Positions 20,426 to 30,439 of a DNA stretch of 64,000 nucleotides are shown piece by piece. The notes beneath the pieces are model-generated. The model did no database searches. It saw only the letters and a program-made list of their open reading frames with translations, and was not told the DNA's origin. Source of the DNA: Mesorhizobium sp. WSM3862 (lineage in GTDB: Bacteria; Pseudomonadota; Alphaproteobacteria; Rhizobiales; Rhizobiaceae); NCBI RefSeq assembly GCF_002294985.1, contig NZ_NSGE01000004.1:62001-126000 (forward strand). The letters run 5' to 3'. How positions within the stretch are numbered: position 1 is the stretch's first letter; every line of letters starts with the position of its first letter. The position numbers were made by a program, and so were the translations under genes.

Positions 20426-20534
20426 ACTGCCGGCGCTTCCCGTCAAAATTTGCATGCCCGGCTTCTCTTTTGGAGAGCCGCCCGATATTCGCTGTCTGGT
20501 TGCTGATGCACGATGGCGAATAACGGAGAACAGC

Positions 20535-21884
20535 ATGATACGCATTGCCGGCCTTGCCGCCCTCGCCTTGCTCCTGGTCTCCGGCGCCGTCGCGCAGCAG
20601 GCCGACCAGCCCCTGCTCACCGGCAAAAAGGCCTTCGGTGACTGGAAGGCCGACCGGCCCGGCGTGCGGCGCCTCATCAGGCCCGACGATCTCCCGAAGC
20701 CGAATGTCGCCGAATCCGCCTCGAACGGCGGCGGTGTCACCGATCGCCCCGAGGATGCCAAGCCAGCCCTTCCACCCGGCTTTTCGGCCGAGCTGGTGGC
20801 TTCGGGCATCAGCAGCCCGCGTGTCGTGCGCACGGCGCCGAACGGCGATCTCTTCGTCGCCGACAGCAGGGCGAACCAGGTCCGCGTCTATCGACTGGCC
20901 GAAGGCAGCGCCAAGCCCGCCGAGAAGTCGGTCTTTGCCAAAGGCCTGACCCGGCCCTACGGCATCGCCTTCTATCCGCCGGGCGACAAGCCGCAATGGG
21001 TCTATGTCGCCAACAGCAACAGCGTCGTCCGCTTTGCCTATCGCGACGGCGACCTCAAAGCTTCGGGCAAGCCCGAAACGATCGTCTCGGACATCCCGTC
21101 GAGCCATCACTGGACGCGCGACATCGCTTTTTCGCCCGACGGCAAGACGCTCTATCTCTCGGTCGGCTCGGGCTCGAATACCGCAGAGGGCATGGGAGCG
21201 AGGCCGAAGGGCGGCGTCGAAGAATGGGCGAGATCGGCACCGCTCGGCGCTACCTGGGGCGCGGAGGAAGGCCGAGCGGATGTGCTCGCTTTCGATCCTG
21301 ACGGCAAGAACCGCAGGATGGTCGCCACCGGCCTGCGCAACTGCTCGGGCATGACGGTGCAGCCGGCCACGGGCGCGCTCTGGTGCGTCGTCAACGAACG
21401 CGACGAGCTCGGCGACAACGTGCCTTTCGAATATGCGACCGCCGTCAAGGAGGGAGCCTTCTATGGCTGGCCCTGGTACTATATCGGCGACAACGAGGAT
21501 CCGCGCCACAAAGGCGCGCGGCCCGATCTCGCCGGCAAGGTCACGGTGCCGGAAGTGCTGATCCAGGCACATTCGGCGCCGCTCAACATCGCCTTTTACG
21601 AGGGCGGCAACTTCCCGGCCGACTATAAGGGCGACGCCTTCGTCACCCTGCACGGCTCGTGGAACCGCAATGTCCGCACCGGCTACAAGGTGGTGCGGCT
21701 GAAGTTCAAGGACGGCAAGCCGACCGGCGAGTATGAGGATTTCGCCACCGGCTTCGTCATCGCGGACGATGCGGTCTGGGGCCGGCCGGTCGGTGTCGCG
21801 GTGGCGAAGGATGGATCGCTGATCCTGACCGAGGACGGCAACGGCACGATATGGCGCGTCACCTACGGCGACGGCCGGTCCTGA
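20535..21884 (+). CDS. PQQ-dependent sugar (sorbosone-type) dehydrogenase
   Basis: This 449-residue exported beta-propeller protein belongs to the soluble glucose/sorbosone dehydrogenase family. Residues 1-21 form a signal peptide ending SGAVAQQ. GDLFVADSRANQVRVY and IAFSPDGKTLYLSVGSGSN are blade motifs; YGWPWYYIGDN and LHGSWNR are family blocks. It would oxidise sugars in the periplasm with PQQ. No pqq biosynthesis gene is in the window. The ATG follows GGAGA; an upstream in-frame ATG at 20454 would spoil the signal peptide. Confidence 0.88.
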   Translation: MIRIAGLAALALLLVSGAVAQQADQPLLTGKKAFGDWKADRPGVRRLIRPDDLPKPNVAESASNGGGVTDRPEDAKPALPPGFSAELVASGISSPRVVRTAPNGDLFVADSRANQVRVYRLAEGSAKPAEKSVFAKGLTRPYGIAFYPPGDKPQWVYVANSNSVVRFAYRDGDLKASGKPETIVSDIPSSHHWTRDIAFSPDGKTLYLSVGSGSNTAEGMGARPKGGVEEWARSAPLGATWGAEEGRADVLAFDPDGKNRRMVATGLRNCSGMTVQPATGALWCVVNERDELGDNVPFEYATAVKEGAFYGWPWYYIGDNEDPRHKGARPDLAGKVTVPEVLIQAHSAPLNIAFYEGGNFPADYKGDAFVTLHGSWNRNVRTGYKVVRLKFKDGKPTGEYEDFATGFVIADDAVWGRPVGVAVAKDGSLILTEDGNGTIWRVTYGDGRS

Positions 21885-21996
21885 AGCGGCGCTGGTGCAA
21901 CCGAATCCGGCCGCAAGGCAATTAACGCCGCCCCGACGCCGTGGTAAGAGGCCGCCGCTCTGGATCGCGATCTCGGGATAGCGCTGGGTTCAAGCC

Positions 21997-22614
21997 ATGA
22001 CACTGACAGGATTTCTCGCCTACAGCGCCGCCCTCGGCGTCGCCGCCGCCATTCCGGGCCCCGGCGTGACTGCGCTTGTTGCCCGCGCGCTCGGCTCCGG
22101 CTTCCGTTCGTCGCTGGCTATGTCGTTCGGTCTCATGCTCGGCGACATTACCTACCTCACCGCCGTCGTGCTTGGCCTCGCCTTCGTCGCCCAGACCTTC
22201 GGCATGGTGTTTCTCGCCATCAAATGGGCGGGCGTCGCTTATCTCGCCTTCCTTGCCTGGCGCTTCTGGACGAGCGGCATCTCGCCCGAAACGGTCGAGG
22301 CGCGGAAGAGCAAGAGCGGCCTGGCGTCGAGCTTCATCGCCGGGCTGACGGTGACGCTCGGCAACCCGAAGACGATGATCTTCTATCTCGCCATCACGCC
22401 GACCATCGTCAATCTGAAGACGATCACGCCGGCCGACTACGGCATCCTCGTCGCGCTGACCGTCGTCGTGCTGTTCGTGGTGCTGGTCCCCTATCTGGCG
22501 CTGGCTGCCAAGGCGCGCTGGTTCCTGAAGTCGCCGCGCGCGCTGAAGGTGCTGAACCGCACCGCCGCCGGCTTCATGATGGGAGCGGCAGCCGCCATCG
22601 CGGCCCGTCAATAG
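21997..22614 (+). CDS. LysE family translocator
   Basis: This 205-residue integral membrane protein has about six helices and belongs to the LysE/RhtB amino acid exporters. The N-terminal [19 protein letters not shown] motif and [13 protein letters not shown] are characteristic. The substrate is presumably an amino acid or derivative, but is not determined. It stands alone between the dehydrogenase and cysK. Confidence 0.9.
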   Translation: MTLTGFLAYSAALGVAAAIPGPGVTALVARALGSGFRSSLAMSFGLMLGDITYLTAVVLGLAFVAQTFGMVFLAIKWAGVAYLAFLAWRFWTSGISPETVEARKSKSGLASSFIAGLTVTLGNPKTMIFYLAITPTIVNLKTITPADYGILVALTVVVLFVVLVPYLALAAKARWFLKSPRALKVLNRTAAGFMMGAAAAIAARQ

Positions 22615-22802
22615 GCTGCATTCTCAACCGGCCCCCATTTCGGGGAAAGCATCCCCAAAACGGGCCGATCCAAAAAATGCATTTCCGGCGCGGGGAGGTT
22701 TTCAGCAGCCGCCCCACTCGGATATTTTCGGCGGGCAGCCTATCTTGCGCGGCTGAAAGCCTTATTCTGTTTGCCTATGCCTTTGCCTTGGGAGCGAAAC
22801 CA

Positions 22803-23783
22803 ATGAACAAGCCCGTCACCTCCGCGCGTGTCCCCGGCCGCGGCCGCATCTTCAACTCGATCACCGAGACGATTGGAGACACGCCGCTGGTGCGGCTGGA
22901 TAAATTCGCCAAGGAGAAGGGCATCGTCGCCAACCTGCTGGCCAAGCTCGAATTCTTCAACCCGATCGCCTCGGTCAAGGACCGCATCGGGGTCTCGATG
23001 ATCGAGGCTCTGGAGGAGGCCGGCAAGATTGCGCCGGGCAAGACCACGCTGATCGAACCGACCTCCGGCAACACCGGCATCGCGCTGGCCTTCGCCGCCG
23101 CCGCCAAGGGTTACAAGCTGATCCTCACCATGCCGGAGACAATGTCGGTCGAACGTCGCAAGATGCTGGCGCTGCTCGGCGCCGAATTGGTGCTCACCGA
23201 AGGCCCGAAAGGCATGAAGGGCGCCATCGCCAAGGCCGACGAGCTTGCCGCGACGCTGCCCAACGCCATCATCCCGCAGCAGTTCGAGAACCCGGCCAAT
23301 CCGGAAATCCACCGCCGCACCACGGCGGAGGAGGTCTGGAACGACACCAATGGCGAGGTCGACATCTTCGTCGCCGGCATCGGCACCGGCGGCACGATCA
23401 CCGGCGTCGGCCAGGTGCTGAAGAAGCGCAAGCCTTCGCTGCATGTGGTGGCAGTCGAGCCGGAAGCCTCGCCGGTGCTCTCCGGCGGCCAGCCCGGCCC
23501 GCACAAGATTCAAGGCATCGGCGCCGGCTTCGCGCCCAAGATCCTCGACACCACGATCTATGATGAGATCGTCAGGGTCTCGAACGAGGATTCGGTCGCC
23601 AATGCGCGCCTCGTCGCCCGCCTCGAAGGCGTGCCGGTCGGCATATCGTCGGGTGCCGCGCTGCAGGCGGCGATCGTCGTCGGCTCGCGGCCGGAAAACA
23701 AGGACAAGAACCTCGTCGTCGTCATTCCGTCCTTCGCCGAGCGCTATCTCTCGACGATCCTGTTCGACGGGCTGGGGGCCTAG
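22803..23783 (+). CDS. cysK: cysteine synthase A
   Basis: This 326-residue PLP enzyme (O-acetylserine sulfhydrylase) makes cysteine from O-acetylserine and sulfide. The PLP lysine is in [11 protein letters not shown], the substrate loop is [10 protein letters not shown], and [11 protein letters not shown] binds the PLP phosphate. GGGAG precedes the ATG at 22803; the longer open frame upstream is a shadow of lysE. Confidence 0.94.
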   Translation: MNKPVTSARVPGRGRIFNSITETIGDTPLVRLDKFAKEKGIVANLLAKLEFFNPIASVKDRIGVSMIEALEEAGKIAPGKTTLIEPTSGNTGIALAFAAAAKGYKLILTMPETMSVERRKMLALLGAELVLTEGPKGMKGAIAKADELAATLPNAIIPQQFENPANPEIHRRTTAEEVWNDTNGEVDIFVAGIGTGGTITGVGQVLKKRKPSLHVVAVEPEASPVLSGGQPGPHKIQGIGAGFAPKILDTTIYDEIVRVSNEDSVANARLVARLEGVPVGISSGAALQAAIVVGSRPENKDKNLVVVIPSFAERYLSTILFDGLGA

Positions 23784-24230
23784 GCGCTCATACCTCTAAG
23801 AATGGCTTCAGCCCCTCGCGGTCGTCATCCCAGGGCGAAGCAGGAGCGAAGCTCCGTCGCGTCGACCCTGGCATCCACGCCGTGACCGCGGCCAGGAAAT
23901 GCCACGGTTCAGAGTGGATACCATCTGTCTTATCAGAGATTAACGGAGCCGCTGTTCCTCCGCAGAATGAACCGCAACGCTTGTGACGTGGAGACGTCAC
24001 GGGATTGATCCTCGGGTCTGCGCGCGTCGCTTCGCTCCTTGCTCCGCCCGCGGATGACGAAGTCGGGAACGCCACGGCCAATCTCAAGAGCTTGCGGCCA
24101 GCGGCGCTCCCGGGATGATGCAAGCTGGATCGCTCAAAAAGCGTCTGTGGCAAGCGGAGCCCGGCTTGAGGAAGGCGCCGCTTCCGGTTCAAATCGCCGC
24201 CGGCCTCGAATCGGCCGGCGGGAGGATTTT
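23784..24230. other. gene-free intergenic region with repeat fragments
   Basis: I see no gene in these 447 bases. The left part has GTCATCCCAGGGCGAAGC and GGAGCGAAGCTCCGTCGCG. The segment 24023-24048 (CGCGTCGCTTCGCTCCTTGC and following bases) recurs identically at 38119-38144. These are pieces of a dispersed intergenic repeat. The end carries the GGGAGG ribosome site of the next gene. Confidence 0.6.
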
Positions 24231-24860
24231 ATGTACAAGCTTTACACGCGTCCCGGCAGCGGCGGCTTCGTCGTCGAGGCGGCCCTGGCCATGGCCGGCG
24301 CGCCTTTCCGGCAGATCGACGTGCCGAAAAAGGATCCGCCCGATCCGGCTTTCCTCGCCATCAGCCCGCTGAACCAGGTGCCGGCGCTGACATTGCCCGA
24401 CGGCCGGTCGATGACGGAATCGGCGGCGATCTGCATCCTGCTCGCCGGGCGTCATCCAGAAGCGCATCTGGCGCCGCAAGCGGGCTCGCCGGCGCGCGCC
24501 GATTTCCTGCGCTGGATGGCCTTCATGTCGTCGGCGCTCTATCCCGCGATCCTGAGGCTCTATTACCCCCACCGCTACACGGCCGACGCCGATGGCGTGC
24601 AGGTGGTCAAGGAGGCGGCTATCGCGGAAATGGATCGCGGCTTTGCCATTCTCGACAGCGCGCTCGCCGGCCGTGAGTGGCTGGCCGGTGAGGAATTTTC
24701 GCTTGTCGACATCTATCTCGTGATGCTGGTGGCCTGGCATCCCGACACCAAGAGCGCTCGCGTGGCCTGGCCGAACATCGAACGGCTGTGGGGCAAGTTG
24801 CGCCAGCATGCGATCATGCGGAAACTGAACCTTTCTCATGAGATGTGGCCGCAGGACTAG
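24231..24860 (+). CDS. glutathione S-transferase family protein
   Basis: This 209-residue GST has an N-terminal thioredoxin fold with LYTRPGSGGFVVEAAL, SPLNQVPAL and DGRSMTESAAICILL (glutathione binding). The helical C-terminal domain ends LNLSHEMWPQD. GGGAGG lies just upstream of the ATG at 24231. It is unrelated in sequence to the GST at 11865-12557. It is convergent with the ECF sigma gene. Confidence 0.88.
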   Translation: MYKLYTRPGSGGFVVEAALAMAGAPFRQIDVPKKDPPDPAFLAISPLNQVPALTLPDGRSMTESAAICILLAGRHPEAHLAPQAGSPARADFLRWMAFMSSALYPAILRLYYPHRYTADADGVQVVKEAAIAEMDRGFAILDSALAGREWLAGEEFSLVDIYLVMLVAWHPDTKSARVAWPNIERLWGKLRQHAIMRKLNLSHEMWPQD

Positions 24861-24882
24861 TTGCGAGAACTGGTGTCTCGCC

Positions 24883-26130
24883 TCAGTTGCGGACCAGCTT
24901 CCCCCGCTCGGCCTGCAGGAAGCGGCGCAAGGCCGGATCGCGCTCGAGGCCGATCGCCCGGCCATAAGCCTCGGCGGCCTCGGCTGTCTTGCCGAGCCTG
25001 GCCGAGAGCTCGGCCCGCGCCGCCCAATAAGGCTGGTACTCGCTAACCCGCTTGTCGCCGCCGATCTCGTCGAGCGCGGGAAGACCCTCGGCTGCGCCCT
25101 CGGCTTCGGCGATCGCGACAGCGCGGTTGATCGCCACCACCGGCGAACCGGCAATCGCCATCAGCGCGTCGTAAAGCTGGCGGATCGCGGCCCAGTCGGT
25201 GCGGCCGCTCCGCCGCCTTGCCGTGTGCGCCGACTGGACCGCAGCCTCCAATTGGTAGCGGCCGATGGTTCCCCTGATCGCGGCGCGCCTGAGCAGCGCT
25301 TCCGCCTCGTCGATCAGCTTGTCGTCCCAAAGCGCCACGTCCTGCTCAGCCAGCGGCACGAAGTCGCCGTCGGGACTGCGCCGCGCCGTGCGCCGCGCTT
25401 CGGCGAAAAGCATCAGCGCCAGGAGCCCGAGCGTTTCCGGCTCGTCCGGGATCAGCGACGCGACCAGCCGGCCGAGCCAGATGCCTTCCGTGGCCAGGTT
25501 GCGTCGGCGCGTCTCGGTGCCGGCCGGATCCGACCAGCCCTCGGCGAAGGTGGCGTAAATCGCTTCCAGCACCGCCTCGAGCCGCTCGCCGAGCTCGGCC
25601 CGCTCCGGTACCCGGAAGGGGATGCCGGCCTCGCGGATGCGGCTCTTGGCGCGCACCAGGCGCTGGCCCATCGTCGTCGGCGAGACCAGAAAGGCCGAGG
25701 CGATGGTTGCGGCGTCGAAGCCAAGCACGGTCTGCAGGATCAGCGGCGCGCGTACGCTGGCCTCGATCGCCGGATGCGCGCAGGCAAACATCAGCCTCAG
25801 CCGCTCGTCGGGCAAATCCTCGTGCGTCATGCGCGCCTCCGCCTCTTCGGCAATCAGTTGTAGGTGGCCGCGGGCCGCCTCGCCGGTCAGCCGCCGCCGC
25901 ACGGCGTCGACGTCGCGGCGGCGCGCCACCGCCAGCAGCCAGGCCTCGGGCTTTTCGGGCACGCCGCTCTTCGGCCAGCGCTCCAGTGCGGCGGCGAACG
26001 CGTCGGCCAGCGCGTCTTCGGCGCCGGCAACGTCGCGCATGCGAGCAGCGAGATAGGCAACCAGCTTGCCGTAGCTCTGCCGGGCGGCCGCCTCGGCCGC
26101 CGCCCGCGCCGTTTCCGGGCGCTTGTCCAT
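24883..26130 (-). CDS. ECF sigma factor, ECF42 type
   Basis: This 415-residue RNA polymerase sigma factor has sigma region 2 (about residues 15-80) and region 4 (about 115-170). A long C-terminal extension contains the DUF6596 segment and TPR-like helices (about 180-410). That layout, and an adjacent YciI/DGPF gene, define the ECF42 group. Such factors lack a classical anti-sigma factor; the C-terminal extension is thought to be regulatory. The YciI partner gene ends four bases before this start, so they form one operon. Confidence 0.88.
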   Translation of the reverse strand: MDKRPETARAAAEAAARQSYGKLVAYLAARMRDVAGAEDALADAFAAALERWPKSGVPEKPEAWLLAVARRRDVDAVRRRLTGEAARGHLQLIAEEAEARMTHEDLPDERLRLMFACAHPAIEASVRAPLILQTVLGFDAATIASAFLVSPTTMGQRLVRAKSRIREAGIPFRVPERAELGERLEAVLEAIYATFAEGWSDPAGTETRRRNLATEGIWLGRLVASLIPDEPETLGLLALMLFAEARRTARRSPDGDFVPLAEQDVALWDDKLIDEAEALLRRAAIRGTIGRYQLEAAVQSAHTARRRSGRTDWAAIRQLYDALMAIAGSPVVAINRAVAIAEAEGAAEGLPALDEIGGDKRVSEYQPYWAARAELSARLGKTAEAAEAYGRAIGLERDPALRRFLQAERGKLVRN

Positions 26131-26134
26131 ATTG

Positions 26135-26497
26135 CTAGGACCGGTAGTCGGTCATTTCCCAGATCGGCCGCACCTCGACCGTGCCGGTGCTGGCTGCCGG
26201 GCAGCGCGCGCCCCATTCCATCGCGGTGTCGATGTCGGTCGCTTCGATCATGTAGAAGCCGGCAAGCTGTTCCTTTGTGTCGGCATAGGGACCGTCGAGC
26301 ACATTGGTCTTGCCGTCGGCGAGCCGTATCGAAGTGGCCGCCTGGGTCGGGCGCAGCCTTTCGCCGGCAAGGTACGCGCCGGATTTCTTCAAGGCTTCGG
26401 TATAGGCACCGTAGGCGGCAAGCGTCTGTTCGGTCTTGTCGCGCGGCGCATTCGCCATTGCCGCTTCGTCATTGTAGATCAAAAGCATGTATCGCAT
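26135..26497 (-). CDS. YciI (DGPF domain) family protein
   Basis: This 120-residue single-domain protein of the YciI/DGPF family starts MRYMLLIYNDE and carries NVLDGPYADTKEQLAGFYMIE, where DGPY is the family signature. It is the usual neighbour and regulon member of ECF42 sigma factors; its biochemical activity is unknown. GGAGAAG precedes the ATG at 26497. A longer frame to 26557 has no ribosome site. Confidence 0.88.
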   Translation of the reverse strand: MRYMLLIYNDEAAMANAPRDKTEQTLAAYGAYTEALKKSGAYLAGERLRPTQAATSIRLADGKTNVLDGPYADTKEQLAGFYMIEATDIDTAMEWGARCPAASTGTVEVRPIWEMTDYRS

Positions 26498-26749
26498 GGT
26501 CTTCTCCGTTTTCTCGAAGGCCGCGTCGTCGCGGGCCGACCTATGTCGTGCGGCCACGGCCGATTTCGACAGGCGCCGCGAAAATCTTTCGCCTCCAAAG
26601 CAATCGAGCGCAAGCCGGCGCTTTCGCCACCCCTCGATCGTTCGTCTAATGGCTGCAATTGCGGGTTGGCATTTGGCGTCTCCTGTCTAAACTCCCAGCT
26701 TCGCGCCGGCAGAGGCGGCGCGGCGCGACCATCAGGAGGAGGAAACCAA

Positions 26750-27709
26750 ATGCTCGATTTCAGGACGAAATTTGTTGCCGCCGGCGCTTTGGCATTGTCG
26801 CTCGGCCTCGGCGCCATGTCGGCCGGGGCACAGGAATTCATCACCGTGCTGACCGGCGGCACGTCGGGCGTCTACTATCCCCTCGGCGTCGCGCTGTCGG
26901 AAATCTACGGCAAGGGCATCGAAGGCGCCCGCACCCAGGTGCAGGCAACCAAGGCATCGGTCGAGAACCTCAACCTGCTGCAGCAGGGCAAGGGCGAGAT
27001 CGCCTTCGCGCTCGGCGATTCCGTCAAGCTCGCCGCCGAAGGCAACACCGAAGCCGGCTTCCCCGGCAAGCTCGACAAGCTGCGCGGCATCGCCGCCATC
27101 TATCCGAACTATATCCAGATCGTCGCCAGCAAGGAGTCCGGCATCAAGACTCTCGCCGACCTCAAGGGCAAGAGCCTGTCGGTCGGCGCGCCCGCCTCCG
27201 GCACCGAGCTCAACGCCCGCGCCATCTTCGCCGCCGCCGGGTTGAAATATGAGGATCTTGGAAGGGTCGAGTACCTGCCATTCGCCGAGTCGGTCGAGTT
27301 GATCAAGAACCGGCAGCTCGACGCCACGCTGCAATCGGCGGGCCTCGGCGTCGCCTCGATCCGCGATCTGGCAACTTCGGTGCCGATCAACGTCGTCGCC
27401 GTGCCGGCCGAGGACATCGCCAAGATCGGCTCGCCCTATCTTTCGGTGATCATTCCCAAGGGCACCTATGAGGGCCAGACCGAGGATGTCGCCACCGCCG
27501 CGGTCGGCAATTTCCTTGTCACCCGGGCCGATGTTTCCGACGAGACCGCCTATCAGATGACCAAGCTGATGTTCGAGCATCTCGACCAGCTCGCCGCCGC
27601 CCATGCCGCCGCCAAGGCGATCGATCCGGCCAAGGCGCTGGACGGCATGCCGGTGCCGCTGCATCCCGGCGCGGAGAAATATTACAAGGAAAAAGGGCTG
27701 ATCAAGTAA
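26750..27709 (+). CDS. TAXI-type TRAP transporter solute-binding protein
   Basis: This 319-residue periplasmic binding protein of the TAXI family belongs to a TRAP uptake system. The signal peptide covers residues 1-29 (cut after SAGAQ). FITVLTGGTSGVYYPLGVALS is the family N-terminus and VGAPASGTELNARAI the ligand-binding region. AGGAGGAGG lies upstream of the ATG. The permease gene follows after 38 bases. Substrates are often carboxylates such as glutamate or 2-oxoglutarate, not determinable here. Confidence 0.93.
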   Translation: MLDFRTKFVAAGALALSLGLGAMSAGAQEFITVLTGGTSGVYYPLGVALSEIYGKGIEGARTQVQATKASVENLNLLQQGKGEIAFALGDSVKLAAEGNTEAGFPGKLDKLRGIAAIYPNYIQIVASKESGIKTLADLKGKSLSVGAPASGTELNARAIFAAAGLKYEDLGRVEYLPFAESVELIKNRQLDATLQSAGLGVASIRDLATSVPINVVAVPAEDIAKIGSPYLSVIIPKGTYEGQTEDVATAAVGNFLVTRADVSDETAYQMTKLMFEHLDQLAAAHAAAKAIDPAKALDGMPVPLHPGAEKYYKEKGLIK

Positions 27710-27747
27710 GCGAGGATGGCGCGGCAGTCTGCTATGGAGCGCGTCGG

Positions 27748-29874
27748 ATGAGCAAAGCAACGTCTGGAACAACGACCGACGGCAATTCGACCACTTTTCA
27801 TCTCCCTGTCGCCGAAGAACAGGTCGAAGGCCTGCCGCCGGGCTTCGGCGGCGGCACCGCCGGCAAGGCGGCCTTCCTGATTGCCGTCGCCTTCTCCGTT
27901 TTCCAGATCTACATCGCCGCCTATGGCAGCCTGCCCAGCCAGGTGGTGCGCGCCATGCATGTCGGCTTCCTGCTGCTGCTCGGCTTCGGCCTGATCGCCA
28001 ACCTGCGCGCCACCGGCGTAGCGGCGAAGGCCGCGTTCTGGTCGCTCGGCGCGCTCGGCTTCGGCACCGGCCTCTACAACTGGGTCTTCTACGCCGACCT
28101 CATCCGCCGCTCCGGCTTCCTCACCACGCCGGACCTGATCGTCGGCACGCTGCTGGTGGTGCTCGTCTTCGAAGCGGCAAGGCGGCTGATGGGGCTGCCG
28201 CTCGCGGTGATCGCCTTCATCTTCCTCGCCTATTGCTTCGTCGGCAATCACCTGCCGCCGCCCTTCATCCATCGCGGCTACGATTTCGCCCAGCTCGTCG
28301 ACACCTTCGCCTTCGGCACCGAAGGCATATACGGCACGCCGGTCTATGTCTCGGCGGCTTACATCTTCATCTTCGTCGTCTTCGCCGCCTTCCTCGAACG
28401 CGCCGGCATGATCGCGCTGTTCAACGATTTCGCGCTTGGCCTGGTCGGCTCCTGGCGCGGCGGTCCGGCCCAGGTCTGCGTGCTCTCCTCGGCGTTGATG
28501 GGCACCATCTCCGGTTCGGGCGTCGCCAATGTCGTGGCGAGCGGCCAGTTCACCATTCCGCTGATGAAGCGCTTCGGCTTCCGCTCGGCCTTCGCCGGCG
28601 CCGTCGAGGCAACGTCCTCGATGGGCGGCCAGATCATGCCGCCGGTGATGGGCGCGGTCGCCTTCATCATGGCCGAGACGCTGAACGTCCCCTACGCCGA
28701 AGTGGTGAAGGCGGCGATCATTCCGGCGCTGCTCTATTTCGGCGCCTGTTTCTGGCAGGTGCATCTGGAGGCGGGCAAGGCCGGCCTGCACGGCATGGCC
28801 AAGGCTGAGCTGCCCAATCCCTGGGACGCGGTGCGGCAGCACTGGCCGCTGGTGCTGCCGCTTGCCGTGCTGGTTTACCTGCTCTTCGCCGGTTATACGC
28901 CGATCTTCGCCGGCACCATGGGCCTGGCGCTGACCATCGTGCTGATCCTCGGCACGCCGCTGGCGGCGCTGATCGGACCGTTCGCCTTCCGCGTCGTCTT
29001 CTGGCTGGCGCTCGGCCTTGCCGCCGCCTCCTTCATGCGCTTCGGCGTCAACATCCTCGGCCTCGTCATCGCGGCGCTCATTGTCGCCTGCGTCACTTTC
29101 AAGGGCGGTCGCGAGACGCTGCGCATCTGCGTCGAATCGCTTGCCGAAGGGGCAAAGAACGCGCTGCCTGTCGGCATCGCCTGCGCCATCGTCGGCATCG
29201 TCATCGGCACGCTGACGCTGACCGGCATCGCTTCGACCTTCATCGGCTGGATCATCTCCATCGGCGAGAACAATCTGTTCCTGTCGCTGCTGCTCACCAT
29301 GCTCACCTGCCTGGTGCTCGGCATGGGCATCCCCACCATCCCCAACTACATCATCACCTCCTCGCTCGCCGGCCCGGCGCTGCTGTCGCTCGGCGTGCCG
29401 CTCATCGTCAGCCACATGTTCGTCTTCTATTTCGGCATCATGGCTGATCTCACCCCACCAGTGGCGCTCGCCGCTTTCGCCGCGGCGCCCATGGCCAGGG
29501 AAAGCGGGCTGAAGATCGGCATCCAGGCGACGAAGCTCGCCATCGCCGGCTTCGTCGTGCCGTTCATGGCCGTCTACACGCCGGCGCTGATGCTGCAGGA
29601 TGCAGGCCCGATCGCGGCTTCCTTCGGCTATCCGGTTGAGGTCGCCTACATCGTCGCCAAAGCCTGCATGGGCATCGTGCTTTGGGGCGCCGCCGCCGTC
29701 GGCTTCCTCGCCCGCCGCATGGCCTGGTGGGAGCGCCTGGTCGCCTTCGCCGCCGGCGTGCTGCTGGTGGCGGCGCTGCCGCTCACCGACGAAAGCGGCT
29801 GGGCGCTGGCGCTGCTCTGGATCGGCTGGCACTGCTGGCGCGCGCGCCAGGCATCCGCGGCCGGCCCTGCATGA
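27748..29874 (+). CDS. TRAP transporter fused 4TM/12TM permease
   Basis: This 708-residue multi-spanning membrane protein fuses the small (DctQ-like) and large (DctM-like) TRAP permease subunits, as in TAXI systems. The family core GTISGSGVANVVASGQFTIP and TSSMGGQIMPPVMGAVAF is intact, and VLGMGIPTIPNYII is a second block. It uses ion gradients with the upstream binding protein. The stop overlaps the start of the DUF1850 gene as ATGA. Confidence 0.93.
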   Translation: MSKATSGTTTDGNSTTFHLPVAEEQVEGLPPGFGGGTAGKAAFLIAVAFSVFQIYIAAYGSLPSQVVRAMHVGFLLLLGFGLIANLRATGVAAKAAFWSLGALGFGTGLYNWVFYADLIRRSGFLTTPDLIVGTLLVVLVFEAARRLMGLPLAVIAFIFLAYCFVGNHLPPPFIHRGYDFAQLVDTFAFGTEGIYGTPVYVSAAYIFIFVVFAAFLERAGMIALFNDFALGLVGSWRGGPAQVCVLSSALMGTISGSGVANVVASGQFTIPLMKRFGFRSAFAGAVEATSSMGGQIMPPVMGAVAFIMAETLNVPYAEVVKAAIIPALLYFGACFWQVHLEAGKAGLHGMAKAELPNPWDAVRQHWPLVLPLAVLVYLLFAGYTPIFAGTMGLALTIVLILGTPLAALIGPFAFRVVFWLALGLAAASFMRFGVNILGLVIAALIVACVTFKGGRETLRICVESLAEGAKNALPVGIACAIVGIVIGTLTLTGIASTFIGWIISIGENNLFLSLLLTMLTCLVLGMGIPTIPNYIITSSLAGPALLSLGVPLIVSHMFVFYFGIMADLTPPVALAAFAAAPMARESGLKIGIQATKLAIAGFVVPFMAVYTPALMLQDAGPIAASFGYPVEVAYIVAKACMGIVLWGAAAVGFLARRMAWWERLVAFAAGVLLVAALPLTDESGWALALLWIGWHCWRARQASAAGPA

Positions 29875-30248
29875 GCCTGTGCATCCTCGCAGCCGGCAAG
29901 TCGGTGACGCTTGCCGTTGCCGCCTTTACCTTGTCCTGGACACATTCGGTGGAACGGACGCGCTGGCAAGAGCACTGGAAGGTGACGCCGGCAGGTCTGC
30001 GCGTCGTCGAAGCGCGCGTCAAGGGCTCCGGCGCCGGCATGGAGCCGCCGGAAGGCTCGGTGCTGCGGGACGGATGGTGGGTCTATGCGCCACGGATCGG
30101 GCCACAGCCGCGGCTGGTGCTCGCGGCCTCCGGCGCAACCGGGGGAGGCTGGACCTTGTGCACGGCCAAGGGCTGTCGCGAGCTTGGCGGGACGGCCGGG
30201 GATACGGTCGCGCTCGAAGCCTGCGCCGGTTCGAGCCAGCCGCGATAA
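29871..30248 (+). CDS. DUF1850 domain protein of the TRAP operon
   Basis: This 125-residue protein has the DUF1850 features FTLSWTHSVERTRWQEHW and VLRDGWWVYAP. DUF1850 genes are typical accessory genes of TAXI-TRAP operons; the function is unknown. Its start overlaps the permease stop, so translation is coupled. The N-terminus is hydrophobic and may be a signal or anchor. It ends next to a truncated oxidoreductase on the other strand. Confidence 0.82.
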   Translation: MSLCILAAGKSVTLAVAAFTLSWTHSVERTRWQEHWKVTPAGLRVVEARVKGSGAGMEPPEGSVLRDGWWVYAPRIGPQPRLVLAASGATGGGWTLCTAKGCRELGGTAGDTVALEACAGSSQPR

Positions 30249-30425
30249 AATCCGCGTCGCGATCGGCACGAGCCTGGACTTGGTGCCGCCTCGTCCTTTG
30301 CAATAGGCCTCGGCCTTGGCGAGCGAGCGGCCGGCGACGAGCAAGGTCAGACGCGGCTCGCTCTCCAGCAACTGCACGATGCGTCCGCCGAAGGTGCCGT
30401 AACCGCGGACAATCAGAAGCTTCAT
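30249..30425 (-). pseudogene. truncated N-terminal remnant of a saccharopine dehydrogenase-like oxidoreductase
   Basis: On the minus strand an ATG at 30425, preceded by GGAGGG, opens MKLLIVRGYGTFGGRIVQLL then LTLLVAGRSLAKAEAYC. That is the Rossmann start of an SDR/saccharopine dehydrogenase-like protein several hundred residues long. After about 45 residues homology to that pattern is lost and the frame runs on antisense into the DUF1850 gene. I infer that the rest was deleted. The preceding DCC gene ends 15 bases upstream, so this was the second gene of that operon. Confidence 0.65.
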
Positions 30426-30439
30426 CCGACCCTCCGATC

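Noticed and set aside
24231..24860. Paralogy of the two GST genes by recent duplication
   Set aside because: The GST proteins at 11865-12557 and 24231-24860 share only fold-level motifs, so a recent duplication is unlikely.
27682..29832. 716-codon minus-strand frame
   Set aside because: It lies antisense to the TRAP permease, is full of Asp/His/Arg runs and has no domain; the sense frame is a clear permease.
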